Assembly: GCA_013398015.1 (NCBI GenBank)
Contig: VZRR01012888.1
Coordinates: forward strand, 1-64,000
Reading direction: 5' to 3'
Length of the DNA stretch: 64,000 nucleotides
Origin: Oreocharis arfaki
Taxonomy: Eukaryota; Chordata; Aves; Passeriformes; Paramythiidae
The notes below the pieces were generated by a model that saw only the letters and a list, made by a program, of their open reading frames with translations, was not told the DNA's origin and did not search any database. Within the stretch, counting starts at the first letter, position 1; each line of letters begins with the position of its first letter. Positions 1 to 12,857 of the stretch are shown piece after piece. The position numbers and the translations under genes were made by a program.

Positions 1-87
1 GTGTGTGTCTGTGTGTGCGTGTGACTGTGAGTGGGTGTGTGTGTGTGTGAGGGGGTGTGTGTGGGTGTGTGTGTGTATGTGTGTGTG
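1..87. repeat. Degenerate (GT)n microsatellite
   Basis: The first 87 bases are almost entirely GT dinucleotides, broken by GA, GC, GGG and AT interruptions, and end at GCAG. The left end of the window cuts the array, so its full length is unknown. The interruptions suggest an old, decaying array. Alternating purine-pyrimidine tracts of this kind can adopt Z-DNA, but nothing here shows that this one does. Confidence 0.95.
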
Positions 88-212
88 CAGTGGCCTTGCC
101 GTGCAGCTCTCAGCTAGAGACGCCTTCAGAAGGTTGTAGCCTCTGTACTACCAAACCCCCGGCTGCAACAAAAGGGGGCTGATGTATTTCTGGGTTTATG
201 CCAATACAGTTC

Positions 213-230
213 CACTGATGTAAATCAGTG
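213..230. repeat. Small hairpin, possible trace of an ancient repeat
   Basis: CACTGAT (213-219) and ATCAGTG (224-230) form a perfect 7-bp stem around a 4-base loop. The surrounding 180-247 resembles the 'cactg...gtaaatcagtg' type of old dispersed repeat common in bird and reptile genomes. The resemblance is weak and the stretch is too short to assign to a family. Confidence 0.25.
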
Positions 231-247
231 AAATTTTCCTGAACTTT

Positions 248-859
248 TGTCATGATTTAACCTCATCTGGCATCTAAACCCCACATGGATGCTCGCCCTT
301 TTCCCCTCCACTCTACTCTACCTCCTATCACCCCTGTGGAAGGGGGGACTTTTTTACAGTCAGAACTGGTAAAAGCTGGAAAACTTGAGGGTTGAGATAA
401 AGACAGTCTGACAGGTAAAGCAAAAGCCATTCACACAAGCAATGCAAAACAAGGAATTCGTTCCCTGCTTTCCACGTGCAGGCAGGTGCTCAGACATCCC
501 CAGGAAGGCTGGGCCTTACCACTTGGGAAGACAAATATTGTTATTCCAAACATCCCCCATCCCCCACTTTCTCTTCCCAGCTTTATATGCTGAGCATGGG
601 GCCATATGGTGTGGGATATCCCCTGGGTCAGTTGTGGTCAGCTGTCCTGGCTGTGTCCCCTCCCAGCTCCTTGTGCACCCCCAGCCTCTCGCTGCTGGGG
701 TGGGTGAGGAGCAGGAAAGGCCTTGACTCTGTAACCACTTCTCAGCAATAACAGAATCATCCCTGAATTATCAACACTGTTTTCAACACAATCCAAAACA
801 CAGGCCCATACCAGCTATTATGAAGAAAATTAATTCTACCCCAGTTAAACCCACTGCCA
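248..859 (-). mobile_element. Solo LTR of an avian endogenous retrovirus
   Basis: This 612-bp block closely resembles an LTR family that I recognise as dispersed in bird genomes. I know it from memory and cannot give its exact library name. Read on the minus strand it starts TGGCAGTGGG and ends ATCATGACA, giving the usual TG...CA ends. A TATA box lies at 582-587 (minus-strand TATAAA, in GCATATAAAGC). The region where the family normally has its polyadenylation signal, around 398-412, looks degraded. No primer-binding site precedes 248 and no polypurine tract follows 859, so I see no internal retroviral sequence and call it a solo LTR left by recombination. A clear 5-bp target-site duplication is not visible. 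Open frames at 442-726 and 476-751 lie antisense inside the LTR and are not genes. Confidence 0.85.
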
Positions 860-3800
860 TTTGACTTCATAGAAATTTGACCAGGATCAATTAGAGAGTT
901 CTTATGTCTCTGCCCATTGCAAAAGAGTAACTCTGGATCTCTCCTGTTCTATTAAAGGATATTTCAATGGAATTAATAAAATTTCCATTTACAGGCATGA
1001 ATTGGGTCAAAGCCCTCTCAAATGAGTATCTCATTTCTGAAGTCAGTTGGAGTCAAGTGGTGCTTGTCACTGCCCTCAGAAATAATTTCTATGGAATAAG
1101 TGTGTAGCCATAGTGGAGTGTCTGATATGCACCATGAGACCTATGTAACCATTTAATTCTTATGAGATCAAATGGTCTTACTCAGAGGATTTTCATTTGT
1201 GCTCATTGCTGGACTAGAAACAAGAGCATACCAACCTGACAAGTTCAACCTCTAAGTGGGAAATGTGGTTGGAAATTTCCCAGGCACAAATTATCCTAAA
1301 AGCCATGCTCTTCTGCCTTCTCTACGAGTCCTAACACTACAAATTACAAGTATCATCCTCAAATACATGAAATACCTGTAGCAGATTTGGTACGCACAAC
1401 GAAAACCTTGAAAAGGCAGTGTATGATGTCTGTGTGATTTTTTGGCACTCAAGGCCCCCTCCTTACGCAGAGGAGCCATTTCCCCTTACAGGAAAGACTC
1501 GTGGCTGTCACAGGTGGGGAGTTCTCAGAGTCGGTGCTGCAGTGATCCTGTTTGGCATCCCTCTTGCAGGAAATGAGAGCCATGCTTTGCTGGCGCTGTT
1601 AATGCCTCAGTGCTTCTCTGCCTCTGAAAGTCAATATTCAAGAGCCATAGCGTGGATAAAGCATTATAGGACAAGTGGCTTATCACAGCTATCATGAATA
1701 AGGCATCTCGGCTTCACTGAATATATGTAATGGCGCTGCTTACATTTTTAAGATCTGTTTTTAAAACAGTGTATTAATAAACATAAAAGGTATTTCTCAC
1801 CTCAGTGATAAAGACTGTGCTGCTGCAATACACTTTTGTGACATAAGCCATATTTCTGCAGTTAGATTTATTAGTGTGAAGAAAATTGCTCTTCTGAAAA
1901 ACAAGTAATACAGACACATTATTACTGTTGCAGAAGGTGTTATTAATCCACACCTTGCCTCTCCAGTTGCATGGACTCTGTTTATTATCTGCAAAAAGAA
2001 CATGACTCTAGCTTTCTCTAACAAATCCTGGAAGCAGCTATTTTATCATGAGACTTTTCCTGCTTGCTCTTTATTTTCATGGGGTGCTTTAATGTCTTGA
2101 TGCCGTTTTAGAGGGGGGGCACTTGCTATACATAAGTAGAGGTGTATATTGATAAAGATTCCAGTATATTTTCTTCTAAAGTTTCTTTATGGATTTAAAG
2201 AAAATAAACAAAACCAAACAAGAATGTTATTGTGCATGATGCAGAGTTGGAGATGGAGAATTAACGAGACGTGTAAGAGCTGCCAGAGAAATAGCCTTGA
2301 AATCTCAAACAGAGGCTTAGTGCAATCAAGAAATACAAAAAATAGGTGGGAGCAGAAGCAATAACACGAGAAAATAATCCCATTTACCAGGTGGTTAGGA
2401 GAAACCATTCTGAGGTGGCCTGTTGAATAGAGATACTCCAAAAAGGCCTGGTAATCCACGTGTGTGGAACAGGAGATAGTGAAGCACCTCCTGTGTTTCT
2501 GCTGCAGCTCTCTGCAAGTTCAGCAGCAGATTCCTGTCCTGAATCCCCTTCTCTGCAGCTGAACTAATTACACTTTCCAGAATGTGCTCAGCATTAGCGA
2601 GGTCCTATTTGGGCAGTCTGTGTTTAAAATGCAAAGACCAGAGGAACTTGATGAGGTTCTGACAAAATACATACTCCTGAGCAGTCATCAGAGTAGTCTT
2701 GATTTACTTGGGCATTAATTTCAATCTTGTGCCTCCTGTAATTCAGCATGAGAAATGATTATTACTGCTGTGTCCTTTCATGGTGTGAGGCAAATAACAC
2801 TTCAGATCTTTTTCACTTTTTTTTGGGTTAGTTCAAAATTTTGGTCCACCTTTTTTGCATTAGTTTATTAATAATGAGAAAGAAATTGTTTAGGGTTCAG
2901 TTCTTCTAAATATATCTCTTGCTGGTCATGGCCTTCTGTTTTCCAGCAACATGTAAGTGGCTCTTGCATTCAGTCCTCCTGCATGATGCCCACTGGCCAG
3001 ATACCAAGCTTAAGTTAAAATGCTGCCATAGCTTAAGTTAAAATGATGTGTGAGGTTGAGCACAGGCTGGTGGGGGTGCAGCTGGTCACATTTATTTACT
3101 GCAGCTGGGAGAGAATATTGCTCCACAGCTAAATTTTGCTAAGTATAAAACTGACAGGATCAAAGTATTTCCAAACAAGACCCTAATGGATTTCTTTGAA
3201 GTGAAACTGTCTGAATTATTTATTTTTAGTCTTATGTAGTGTAATTGGCTTAGAGAAGTAATGCTGTATCTAGTTGCAATTAAAATAAGGTAATGTTTTT
3301 AATATTAATAAATAGTTTCTCTATTACTATGACAGTGATTAAGTAGGGTACAAACCTTATTAAGACTTGTTTTTGCTTGATAACAATGCATAGCTGTAAT
3401 CGACTCGTTTGATCCAGCATTTCTCTAAATTACAAAGAACAAAGCTATCAGATAAAAATGAAATAGCACAGAATGTATATTTCACAATCCCTTTTCAAAT
3501 GCAAATGTTATAAAACATATTTCTTATATGTTCTCAAGTTATGTTTGGTATTAGTGAAGATTGCCCATCGTTGCCTTCAATTGCAAGTCCACTTATCAAG
3601 GATAACCTCTGTGTTATTCATACCATAATTGATAAATCTAGTCCTTTCATTAAGATGAAATGAAGCCTTACCTAATAACTGTAGCAAGAGCCACATGGTG
3701 TCTGAGGGAAAAATATAGTGCTTTTGACTGTTATAATTTTAACAAAGACACACAAAACAAATTTGCAGCAAAAGTACAAGTTGCCTTTTCCCTTCCCCTA

Positions 3801-3977
3801 AATGTTTCATTTGATACACAGATCTGAGGTAAGAGTAAATTAAAACAGTCTCCAATAAAGTCAGTTAGCTGTTTCAATGGCAATAATTTTGTGTTTAGTA
3901 CAGAACATTTTTAAGAAACGCAAGTAATTTAATTTTGATGTGGCGAAAGGAATGCACTTTCTTCTCCCCCACTGCAG
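860..3977. other. Unique non-coding sequence
   Basis: AT-rich sequence with stops frequent in all six frames. The longest open frames are about 90 codons, overlap one another on opposite strands and match no family I know. The only internal structure I noted is a short direct repeat at 3007-3045. I see no CR1, LTR or RNA gene. Confidence 0.6.
3007..3045. repeat. 16-bp direct repeat, period 23
   Basis: AGCTTAAGTTAAAATG occurs at 3007-3022 and again, identically, at 3030-3045, with 7 bases between. It is probably a small slippage duplication. It includes the palindrome CTTAAG. No function is implied. Confidence 0.9.
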
Positions 3978-4221
3978 TATGTGGGAATTCTACCACAGCT
4001 TAAGAAGCATCTGCATGGAGATTTGCAGCTTTACTGCTTTGGTCAGTGTTTCTGTGCGTGTTGGAGAGGAGGAGTAGTGGACAGCCAGGCTCAGCTGTGG
4101 TACCTGCTTGGCACGTTTGTCACAGCAGGTCTGGGCCACGCAGGCGTGTCTGTAGTTCGAGCAGGCGAGAGGCTGTCTGATCAGGGTGTATCCTGCGGCT
4201 GGAAGTGAGAGCCCACAAGAG
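3978..4221 (+). other. Candidate internal exon of an unidentified transcript
   Basis: A pyrimidine-rich tract (3957-3974) runs into ACTGCAG, an excellent 3' splice site, after which the exon would start at 3978. At 4221/4222 the sequence is CAAGAG followed by GTAAGTTT, a near-ideal 5' splice site. The exon would be 244 nt long. The best frame opens at 3978, with an ATG at 3981, and stays open for 76 codons, but it meets TGA at 4206-4208, 13 bases before the donor. The other two frames stop earlier. A constitutive coding exon is therefore unlikely. A long non-coding RNA exon, an untranslated exon, an exon with nonsense-mediated-decay potential, or an unused decoy pair are all possible. The predicted peptide resembles no family I know. 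Confidence 0.3.
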
Positions 4222-7200
4222 GTAAGTTTGGTTTGACATTTCTGGCTGCATCTGAAAGTATCAGTCAGGGAATTTATATTGTAGAAAGGAGCCTGTGGGA
4301 ATGTAAAGTTGGTGGTTGGAAGAAAAATGATCTGAAAAAAAGATAGTTTGCAGTAGGCTACACATCTGCTAACCCAGGTGGATATATTCCCAACTCCAGA
4401 ATTCCATTCAAAAGAGAAAGAATGATCACATAGCAAACATTATTATTGTTTGGTCTGTACCCGACCAATTGTGTCATTTTTGCCAGAATCACATCCAGAA
4501 CATAAATGATAATATTCACATAGATCAAAACAAACAGACTACCTTATAAAAATTCACAGGTGTATTGGAAGATTAGCTGTTGACCTTACTGAAGTGCTTT
4601 ATATGTCCGAATGCCTTGTTTCCCTTTATTTTTTAATGGAAATTTTCCCCACTCATTAGTTAGTTTGGTTCTTATGCTCTGAAGCTCCCAACAAGGCTTC
4701 TCATTTTTTCCAGGCTGCCAATATTAATATGGTTGTGCAACTGCCCAGCGACAGCCTAGTTTGGCATCTGCTGGCATCTGTCTATGTAAGAAACTGATTT
4801 TACTTCTTGCATATGAAAAAATGTGTATTTTCTGCTACTGAAATGTCTTCTATCTGTATGCCATTCCTCTCTGCACAGACACAATCAACTCACTGAAATT
4901 CTAAACTATGTGTTACTCAGCTTTCCCCATCAAATCATGAGTCCGTTTTTCCCTCTGCAGTATCAGTTGTCTGATGATGCCTTGTTTTCTTAGAAGCTTT
5001 GGTATGAAAATGAGGGCTTTCATTCCTGCCCATTCCCCAGCACCTTCTGCTGAAAATGTGATCTTTTTGAAGGTTTGGGAAACGGCAAACCACACATAAA
5101 GATTTTTTTTAGCAGCTTAAACCAGCGTTTGCTTCTCAGTCTGCAGCTTCACATTGATTAGGTGGTAGATTTTCTAGATTAACTCCTGACCACTAAAGCA
5201 CTTTTGTTCTCTCTCATGGTGTTGGGAGATTTATTGATTTAATTGAAAGAGTTCTTGAGTTTTTCAGCTGTACATATGTCTTTTCCTCCTTAAGCTGTTC
5301 ACTTTACTCGTTTTTATCATCCTGTGGGCTATGACTGTTTTTTTCCCAGAGGTTATGAGCTAAAACAAAGGCTCAACTACTTTTCAAGAATCTACTTGTA
5401 ATTAACTTGGCTTTAACTCACCCTTAACAATAGATCAATAACCCCTATACCAGCCACCTAGGGAGCTTCCCTGGGGCTGTATACAGATTAGTCACTGGAA
5501 TATGAAGGTAATTTAATTTAAAGAAAACAAAAATTTAAAAAATTCAGTGGCATCTTTATGTCATATTTACTTGGAAGCCCTATATGACTGTGATATTTTT
5601 ATTTTTCTCCCCTGCCAGGTATTTTTGAAAATTAATAAAGCACAAGTTAATAAAACCAATGAAACATAAGGATGGTGTTACACCAATACAAGCCTCTCTA
5701 TCTTTGCTCTCTTTTTTCCTATGTTTTTCTAACAGCGTTAAGGACATAGTAGAGAAAAAATAACTGGTTTTGGTTTAGGCCAGATAGTGGAATTATTCAA
5801 AAGTTATTTGCTGTTCCTCAAAGCATTGCTTCAGGTTACACAAACGTTTGGAAAATGTAATGCAGAATCTGTGGCAGCAGTCAAGAACTTGTAGAAAAAT
5901 TCAGAGTTTGCTCACTGCTCTGCGCAATGTTTGAAATCACCCTGGCTCATTTTGAAACTCCACATTTTTGTTCTTATTATAGAAATCTTTAGCAATTTGT
6001 AGTTAGGCAAAATTGCCAACTGTAATGATAAATAATAGCATATGGGTGTATGCAAATACAGCAAACACCCTTTCATTCCATATGCAGCATGATACAATTC
6101 CCATCATCTCCATCCCATTAGCATTGCAGATACAAAACTTGCTGTGCTGCCAAGAGAGTTTACACAGTTTCGTTGAAATCAACAAGAACTCTGCAGCTGA
6201 AGTTTTAAGAAATCCCTGAGTTTTTCTGCTCAAAGATGCCTGTTGTTTCTTTTTCGCGTTCCAAATGAGTCAAAGGAGGACAATTTGGATTACCATTACC
6301 AGAGCACAATTTTTTCCCTGTAACTGTGGTTTGATGTGTGTCCAGTTTTATTTCAGACTGCAAAAATGTTTTTTAGAAATGTGATCCCTTTTTCCCCCAG
6401 TTGAAAGGAAAACAGGGCAGAAACGTTTTTTTTTTTCCTATAGTGTATAATTAAGAAAAAAATACAAGAATCTAATGGAACAGATGAGCTGAAGGCAATA
6501 ATTGGGAGTGACAAATTGCAAACCTACCAAGGAGCTCAAAATGGAAATTTCTGGGTAGCACTTCAATTTCTTTAATTTCCATTGTTAGAAAAAAATTGGA
6601 AAAAAAAGTCCCCTATGATGAAAATGTATGTTATTAATATGCTTTGCTAGAGAACAAAAGCAATTCAACAGGAAACTCTATTTAATTGTTGGAAACTTTT
6701 ATGAAAGGAAAATTGAAGTATAGAGAAATATATCAAAGTCTCTAATCAATAGTAACAGTGAAATCATCTGCTGGACAGCTTCTGGTGAATCCCTACATGA
6801 GGTTTAAAATACTTCCATTACTGTCTCTGCCCCACTGAGGTGCTGCTGCCCTCCCTGAAGAACCCTGGGCTACTTTGGCCCCTGGTCACAGGTAATGGGT
6901 CAAATCACCATGCAGCAGCACGAGCTGAGACCCTGGAGATGGAGTGCCTGACGGAAAATAGCCTTAATCCCCTTTCTCCAGGTCCTGGAAGAGGGTTGGA
7001 AGGCGGGTGAAGACACAATGATCTTAATCTGTCAGAGTGTCATTGTGGCTTATGTAACTGGGCTCAGAGTGTTAAATTCTTTGGCTGTAACACACAGCAC
7101 GAATTTCCATTAATTTAGAGTCCTCTGGATGTATCTAGATCTTCAGATCTTTTCTGTGCATGTGTGAAGTGGCTTGGAGGCCTCATTAGGGAATTTGGGA

Positions 7201-10200
7201 AAAATGCTTTGTTTGAAAAGCTTACCTGCTGCAGATTTTTCAGTGCCATATCCATCTCTGTTTAGAGAAAAAACCTTTGTAAATAAATAAGGATGAATTT
7301 CATAGATCATGCAGAATGTTCAAATAACCCAGGATTACCCTGGGCACCGTCAGTGCTGTGATACACAGGCAGAAGCACAAGTATAAGTCGGTACTGATGC
7401 TCTCCCACACTACTTTTCCAGCTGCTGTGTTTGCCTCAGGTCTGACTGACCCAGAAACAGCGTGACTAGAAACTGAGGATTTTTCTTCTATGAATTTTCT
7501 CAGTTGGTTCTTGAAGTCAAGTGAACATCTAGTTTCCTCAGCGTTGTGCAGCAGGATGTTTCCAGGCTTTTTGACAGGAAGATTTTTTTTTTATGGTTGC
7601 CTGGCCCTCCCTGGTGTTTCTTAAGTGCTGCGTCACATTATCCATCCTCAAGCCCTCTGCTACAGAGGCAGATTTAAGTGGTAACTAAACCCTGTGGTTA
7701 GAGAATATTTATCTTCCGTTAAGTTAGTTTGGATTGCTGGGTAAATACCATCTGGTAGTGGCAGTTTGTTACTGTGCACTTGTTCTGAAAATGCTTCACA
7801 TTAATATTTCTATTTGAGGTAAACCCTTTGGTGTGTTATGTTGAAATAGCCTTCTCAGTGTGAGTAATTCCCAGATCTCCATGGTGAACAAGGCTATGTC
7901 TTTCATGAACATTTGTCTTACATTGTGATCATCAGATCCTTCTGCATAGCTGCTGGTAGGTTTCCTAATAATGTACTTTTAAGAAGTTTTATGCTTAGTT
8001 TTCATGCCTTCTCCAAACTCTTGGTTTGTTTTATTGTGATATTACATATACCTTGCTAGAACTTGTTTCTTGTACAGAGAAGACTTCAGATTTTTACGGG
8101 GTTTTTATTACTTTGGAAATATTACGTGTACCATTGCGATTAATGGTGTAATTTTTTTTTTTAGTAGTTTATACATATGCATTCAAACTCTCAAACACGC
8201 AGTTTTCAAATGCCTCCTAATACCTGAAAACAAGAAGGTAAAATTGATTCTCAGTGCTGACTGCCTGATTGCCCTGCCTGCACAGGGACTAGAGCTGTAC
8301 ATAAACTTCTGATGTTTGTCCTACATTGTTAACTCTATTATTTACTTATTATGTGGATATCTGAGGCTCCAATCCAGCAACATTTGCACTAGCAATTAAA
8401 ATTACTTCCCTGTTGCCTGAGTCTGGTCTCACATATACTGCCTTGGAGGTATCACGGTCAGCAACGCTGATGAGTGCTTGTTATTGTCCCTGCCATCATC
8501 AGCTCTGAGACAGAAATATATTTATAACTGAGACCTAAATCTGATTCTATGGAAATGATCCAGGGTACTTTAAACACTTTAAATTGCTTGGTTGCTCTGT
8601 TTATAATTTGGGTATATTTGGAAGAATAGTTTAAGGGATTATTCTTGGCAATGCCTGCAGACTGGGGGACTATTAACCCCTCATAGAGGAAATATTCACA
8701 GATAGCTGAGGAAGGGGCTGGGCTTGTAATTTCATACTCCAGAGCAGCATGTGTGGCCATAAACTTGTCATTTAAAGAATTTTCACTGCTGTTGAAATTC
8801 TTCCATTTGGAAAATTAGATTAGTTTATGCTTGATACTGAAAATGAAGCCTCCTAAAGACACTTGTGCAGTTTGCTGTCTCGTTGGGCTACGAGTGGTCC
8901 ATAGACTGAAGCCAAGAGACAGGAGACAACTCCAGTTTCTACACTGCTCTATAAAACTGTGTAACTCTTTTGAATGCTGCATTTCTCAACAAGGTTATTG
9001 CTGAATACTTTTAACAACTTTTTAAAATAAATCTCTGACAACCAGAAAATTGTACAGCATAAAAAAACCCCAAAAAACCAACAACAACAAAAAAACCCAC
9101 CTTAGATGATTTAATGTCAAGGACAGTATCCCACATATTTCTGAAGATGTCAGCAAGAAACTGGCTATAAGTTTCTGTAAGGTTTCTGTGTTCCATACTG
9201 AGCATTAAAGTGGCTGCTGACTGGCAGCAATGGTTCACCGTGCTGTTCATCAAAAAGGATTATGCAAGGGAGTGACACCTTTAGTGCAGTCAATGAAGTT
9301 TGTGAAAACATTACCTTGAAGAAACTGTTTTTCAGTGGCCATTAGTGGTGCACTGAAAGTGGTTTGTGATTTGTTTTTGTTCAGGGAGTGAGGAATCCGG
9401 TGTCCGGGTTCAGTGACTCTTTGCTAAGAGGCACTTTGTCTCAAAGACAGTAGCAGTAATTTGGAGAATGTCCTGGAAACGGTTGCCAAAACTGTAAATT
9501 GAACTGTGGTCTGAGTGCTGAACTGCTGCCAGCTCTGGGCACTCCTTGATGAAGATCAGTCACTGTTCTCAACTTTGCTGTTCTCCAATGTCATATGGCT
9601 TAGCAAGAACGGGAGTCTGATGGGTGTGGAACATGGCTTGATGAAATAAGACCTTTTATTTTAAATAAAGGTTGGAAATCATTATTAACTGAAAAAATTA
9701 CAGGTTTTTGCCAGTGTCTGTTTTACTATAGGTATATCATAATGTGCAAAGTCATTAGAAATGTGAACTTTAGGAAAATACCCAGGGAGACATTTCAATA
9801 ATATCACAGATGACATTCTTTAGAACCTTGAGAGCTGATGATTAAACAATCTCAAACTTTGAGTTTTATGTTGTTAGAATTTTAGTTATCAGAAAGGATG
9901 GGAGTAGTGAGGCCTATTTAAAGAAGAACTTTTATTACAATATTTAAGATTTTGTGATTTTCTCCCAGAGTTTTAAATTTTATTGAAATATTTCTATTTT
10001 GCTCAAAGTGAATTAATTAATTTTTGAGAAACAGCTAAATTTCTGAAAGGCAGAATTCAGTTTCATATCTGGGATCCTCCACTGAGTACAAATCAGTGTA
10101 AAAAATGGTACCACAGAACTTTCAGTGAAAGAAAATTGACTTTTGTTTCCTGCTCATGTGTTATGAGGTGTTTTATGGTTGTCAGGCTGCTTTTCTTGGG

Positions 10201-12620
10201 TTATTCTTTCTCTGTATATGTTTCTAAGTCCTTTCCTCGGTGTTTAACTTCATCAAACTGAGCTTTCAGAAGCATGTCAATAGCAAGCAGAGGACTGGGT
10301 GTATCTATCAAAAAAGCACAGGAAATTTTTATTCAAGCAAAGTCTTCAGTGAAATGTGAGCAGCAGGGAGAACAGTGGCTTCTGAATGTACCAATGCCGT
10401 TTTAACATTGTTAGTCCAATGGTTTCTCCAAACCACAAACAAAAGTTATTGCTTAGAAAGTTTATGTTTATATTGCTAAAACTGATTTGTTTCATTTGGA
10501 AAGGATCCAAACCCCTTTTTCTAAATAGATGTTTTGTTCTGCATCACCCACTCCCCAGTATTTTAGCTTGAATTGGACTTGAATTCAAATTAGTGCCATT
10601 GTATTTACTTTCAAAATGGAAAATATTTTCAGATGTAGAAGATTATGTTGGAGTCATGAAACTCAATACTTCACAATGGTTGGATATATCAACACATATA
10701 CCATGACATATTCCTTGCATATGACTGCATACAAATATTTAAGAAACATACTCCAGAAATTCATTAACTTGATAATGATTTAATAGTGGTGTTGTGAGAC
10801 GTGGCAGTTAGACTATAAGCAAATTATAGAGAGGCGGGGGTGTCTAGTAGATTTTTTCTATCCTCTGGAATATATATCATTTTTTTCCATACAGTTTTTT
10901 CTGCAATAGAGATGCTTTCCTTAACATGAAAGTTTGCCAACATTGCTCCTGCCTATAAATAAGGAGAGGCACTGCAAATTGGCAACTATCAGGCTTTTTG
11001 TGACCCCCTTATTACGCTTTGTTTTAATAATTAAACAGCTGGTAAATAAATGTATCTGTCCCGCCTACTGTGTCTTGTAATGTAAGACATTCTTATTATT
11101 CTTGGCTTTGCATAAACCAAATTGTATCCTGAGCTACCTGCAATAATAGTGTTGCTGCTGTGTTCAGCTGTGAAGGGGCACTGGAGCTGGAATTGGAAAA
11201 AACAGGACTTCCTATGGCAGCTCTGCCACTGAGTTTCTATGGACAAGTAATTTTACCTCCACTGAACTTCAGCCTTCGTCTGTCTTGGCACAACAGCTAT
11301 ATCTTATTATGCTCTTAAGTTTGGAATGTATTTTGACATACATGGTGAAGTAGGGCATAGTCTGTCTGAAAAAGGGCTAATGAGATGATTTGAGTTAAAA
11401 TAAATATCCCCACCTTGTTATAGGCATGAAAGTGTAAGGGCTGGCTCAAGTATTTAAAGTGGGAAAGGCTTGACCGTTCTGGGTTTGTTTGGAGATGTGG
11501 GGTTTTTAGTTCTGTCTGTTTTGCTTTCTCCTTTTTTAAAATAATTTTTCTTTGATTCATAGTAGCTCTCCTCTGTGGCTTATCACCCTTCCCCAGCTGA
11601 AGGTTTTCATCTTCTCATAGCTTGTTTTTAGGTGTCCTTCCTTTTCCAAATGAACCAGAATGAGCCTGCTCAGCTGGAGGGCTGTGGTGCAGTCCAAGTG
11701 AGCTAATCTGCCATCTGCACCTTCCCTGGTGAGAAGCTGTGACTCCAGAATTCCTGGCAGAGCACACGGGAGCTGCCAGGATCTGCCTCTCCACCTCGCT
11801 GCCTGCCTGCGTGGGGACAGGAGCTGAGCGCTCAGAATTAGTTCCTCTTGCCTTTAGTCTCCTCCTGCACCAGAAGTATCTTCTCACTAAATGTGGCTTT
11901 GGTTTTACCTATTAATCAGTCATTTATTTTAGTGTATTAATTTCTTGATCATTAGAATATTTGACATAATGAAATCATCTTATGTATGTTCTTCCACCCG
12001 GTATTGTCAGTTGTTACCAAGTCAGTTATTTAAAGAATTGTTTACACATTGTAAGAGCACTAAACAAATTCATGAGTGAATTTTATAGTTACAATTGTAA
12101 AATAGTGCGACAGCATGTTTTGAGAACATTAATACAGCTCTAGAAAATAATTCCAATTGCACTCTATACTGGGAAGACACATCATTCCTGAAGTATTACA
12201 GTCAGTTGCAGTAAATTATTACAGTAAATATTATGTATCCTTTACAGCCATTAAATATAATCTTTGAATGTGTAGATGGATGTTATAGTTCTATAAAATC
12301 ATTTTTTTCAGCTCACATCTTCATGTCTAAAAATCCAAACCATGCCCATTTAAGTGTTCCAATAAAAGAATGTATGAAGAATTCAGCTACTTTTTCTTTG
12401 GCAACTAATTTATTACATAGGTAACCCAAATTAGTTTACTGTTTAATTAGCACAAATATAAGCAATACACCAAGAAGGGAAAGATTTTGGTAATTATTAT
12501 CATGGTAAAGTAAATTATGTGAAATTGCAGTCAGCAAACAGGCTATTGTTCTCATCCTGTGCCCTTGAAAATAAATGCCAGATATATCTGAAACATATGA
12601 ACAAATCTGAAAGCTAATAT
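4222..12620. other. Unique non-coding sequence
   Basis: About 8.4 kb of AT-rich sequence with no recognisable gene or interspersed repeat. Open frames are at most about 100 codons and look random. An A/C-rich low-complexity stretch at 9057-9102 (AAAAAAACCCC and ACAACAACA motifs) is typical of bird simple repeats. A slightly GC-richer patch at 6,820-7,010 and another at 11,640-11,870 have no identifiable content. Confidence 0.6.
9057..9102. repeat. A/C-rich low-complexity tract
   Basis: The tract is a run of A blocks separated by short C blocks, with an ACAACAACA core. It may be a relic microsatellite or the tail of a lost retroelement. No adjacent element is recognisable. Confidence 0.7.
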
Positions 12621-12693
12621 GGACCTGATCCAAAGGCCACTGAAGCAAATGGAAAGATTCCCGTTGACTCCAATGGGCTCTGGCTGAGGGCCA
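12621..12693. repeat. Degenerate fold-back (inverted) repeat of an ancient amniote family
   Basis: The left arm, 12621-12652 (GGACCTGATCCAAAGG...), and the right arm, 12662-12693 (...CCAATGGGCTCTGGCTGAGG near its end), are imperfect inverted copies. By my hand alignment, 22 of 32 positions pair around a loop of about 9 bases. The pattern 'GATCCAAAGCCC...TTGACTTCAATGGG' is a fold-back motif I recognise as widely dispersed in turtles, crocodilians and birds. That family link is from memory. The arm divergence fits an insertion older than modern bird orders. Confidence 0.55.
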
Positions 12694-12857
12694 GTGGAAG
12701 TTACATTCGAGTTACCAAAGAGCCAAGCTGCCAAAATGCAATTGGAAATTTTTCTTGTCCTCTGCCAGGCTCCATGGGAGAGGCATCAGCTGTCTGGATT
12801 CTTGTGACAGAAAGCGGGCCGTCCATCTACTGCTGCACAGATTATTTATAAATACTG

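Noticed and set aside
442..751. Two overlapping open frames of 94 and 91 codons
   Set aside because: They lie antisense inside the retroviral LTR. The openness comes from LTR composition, and there is no protein to match.
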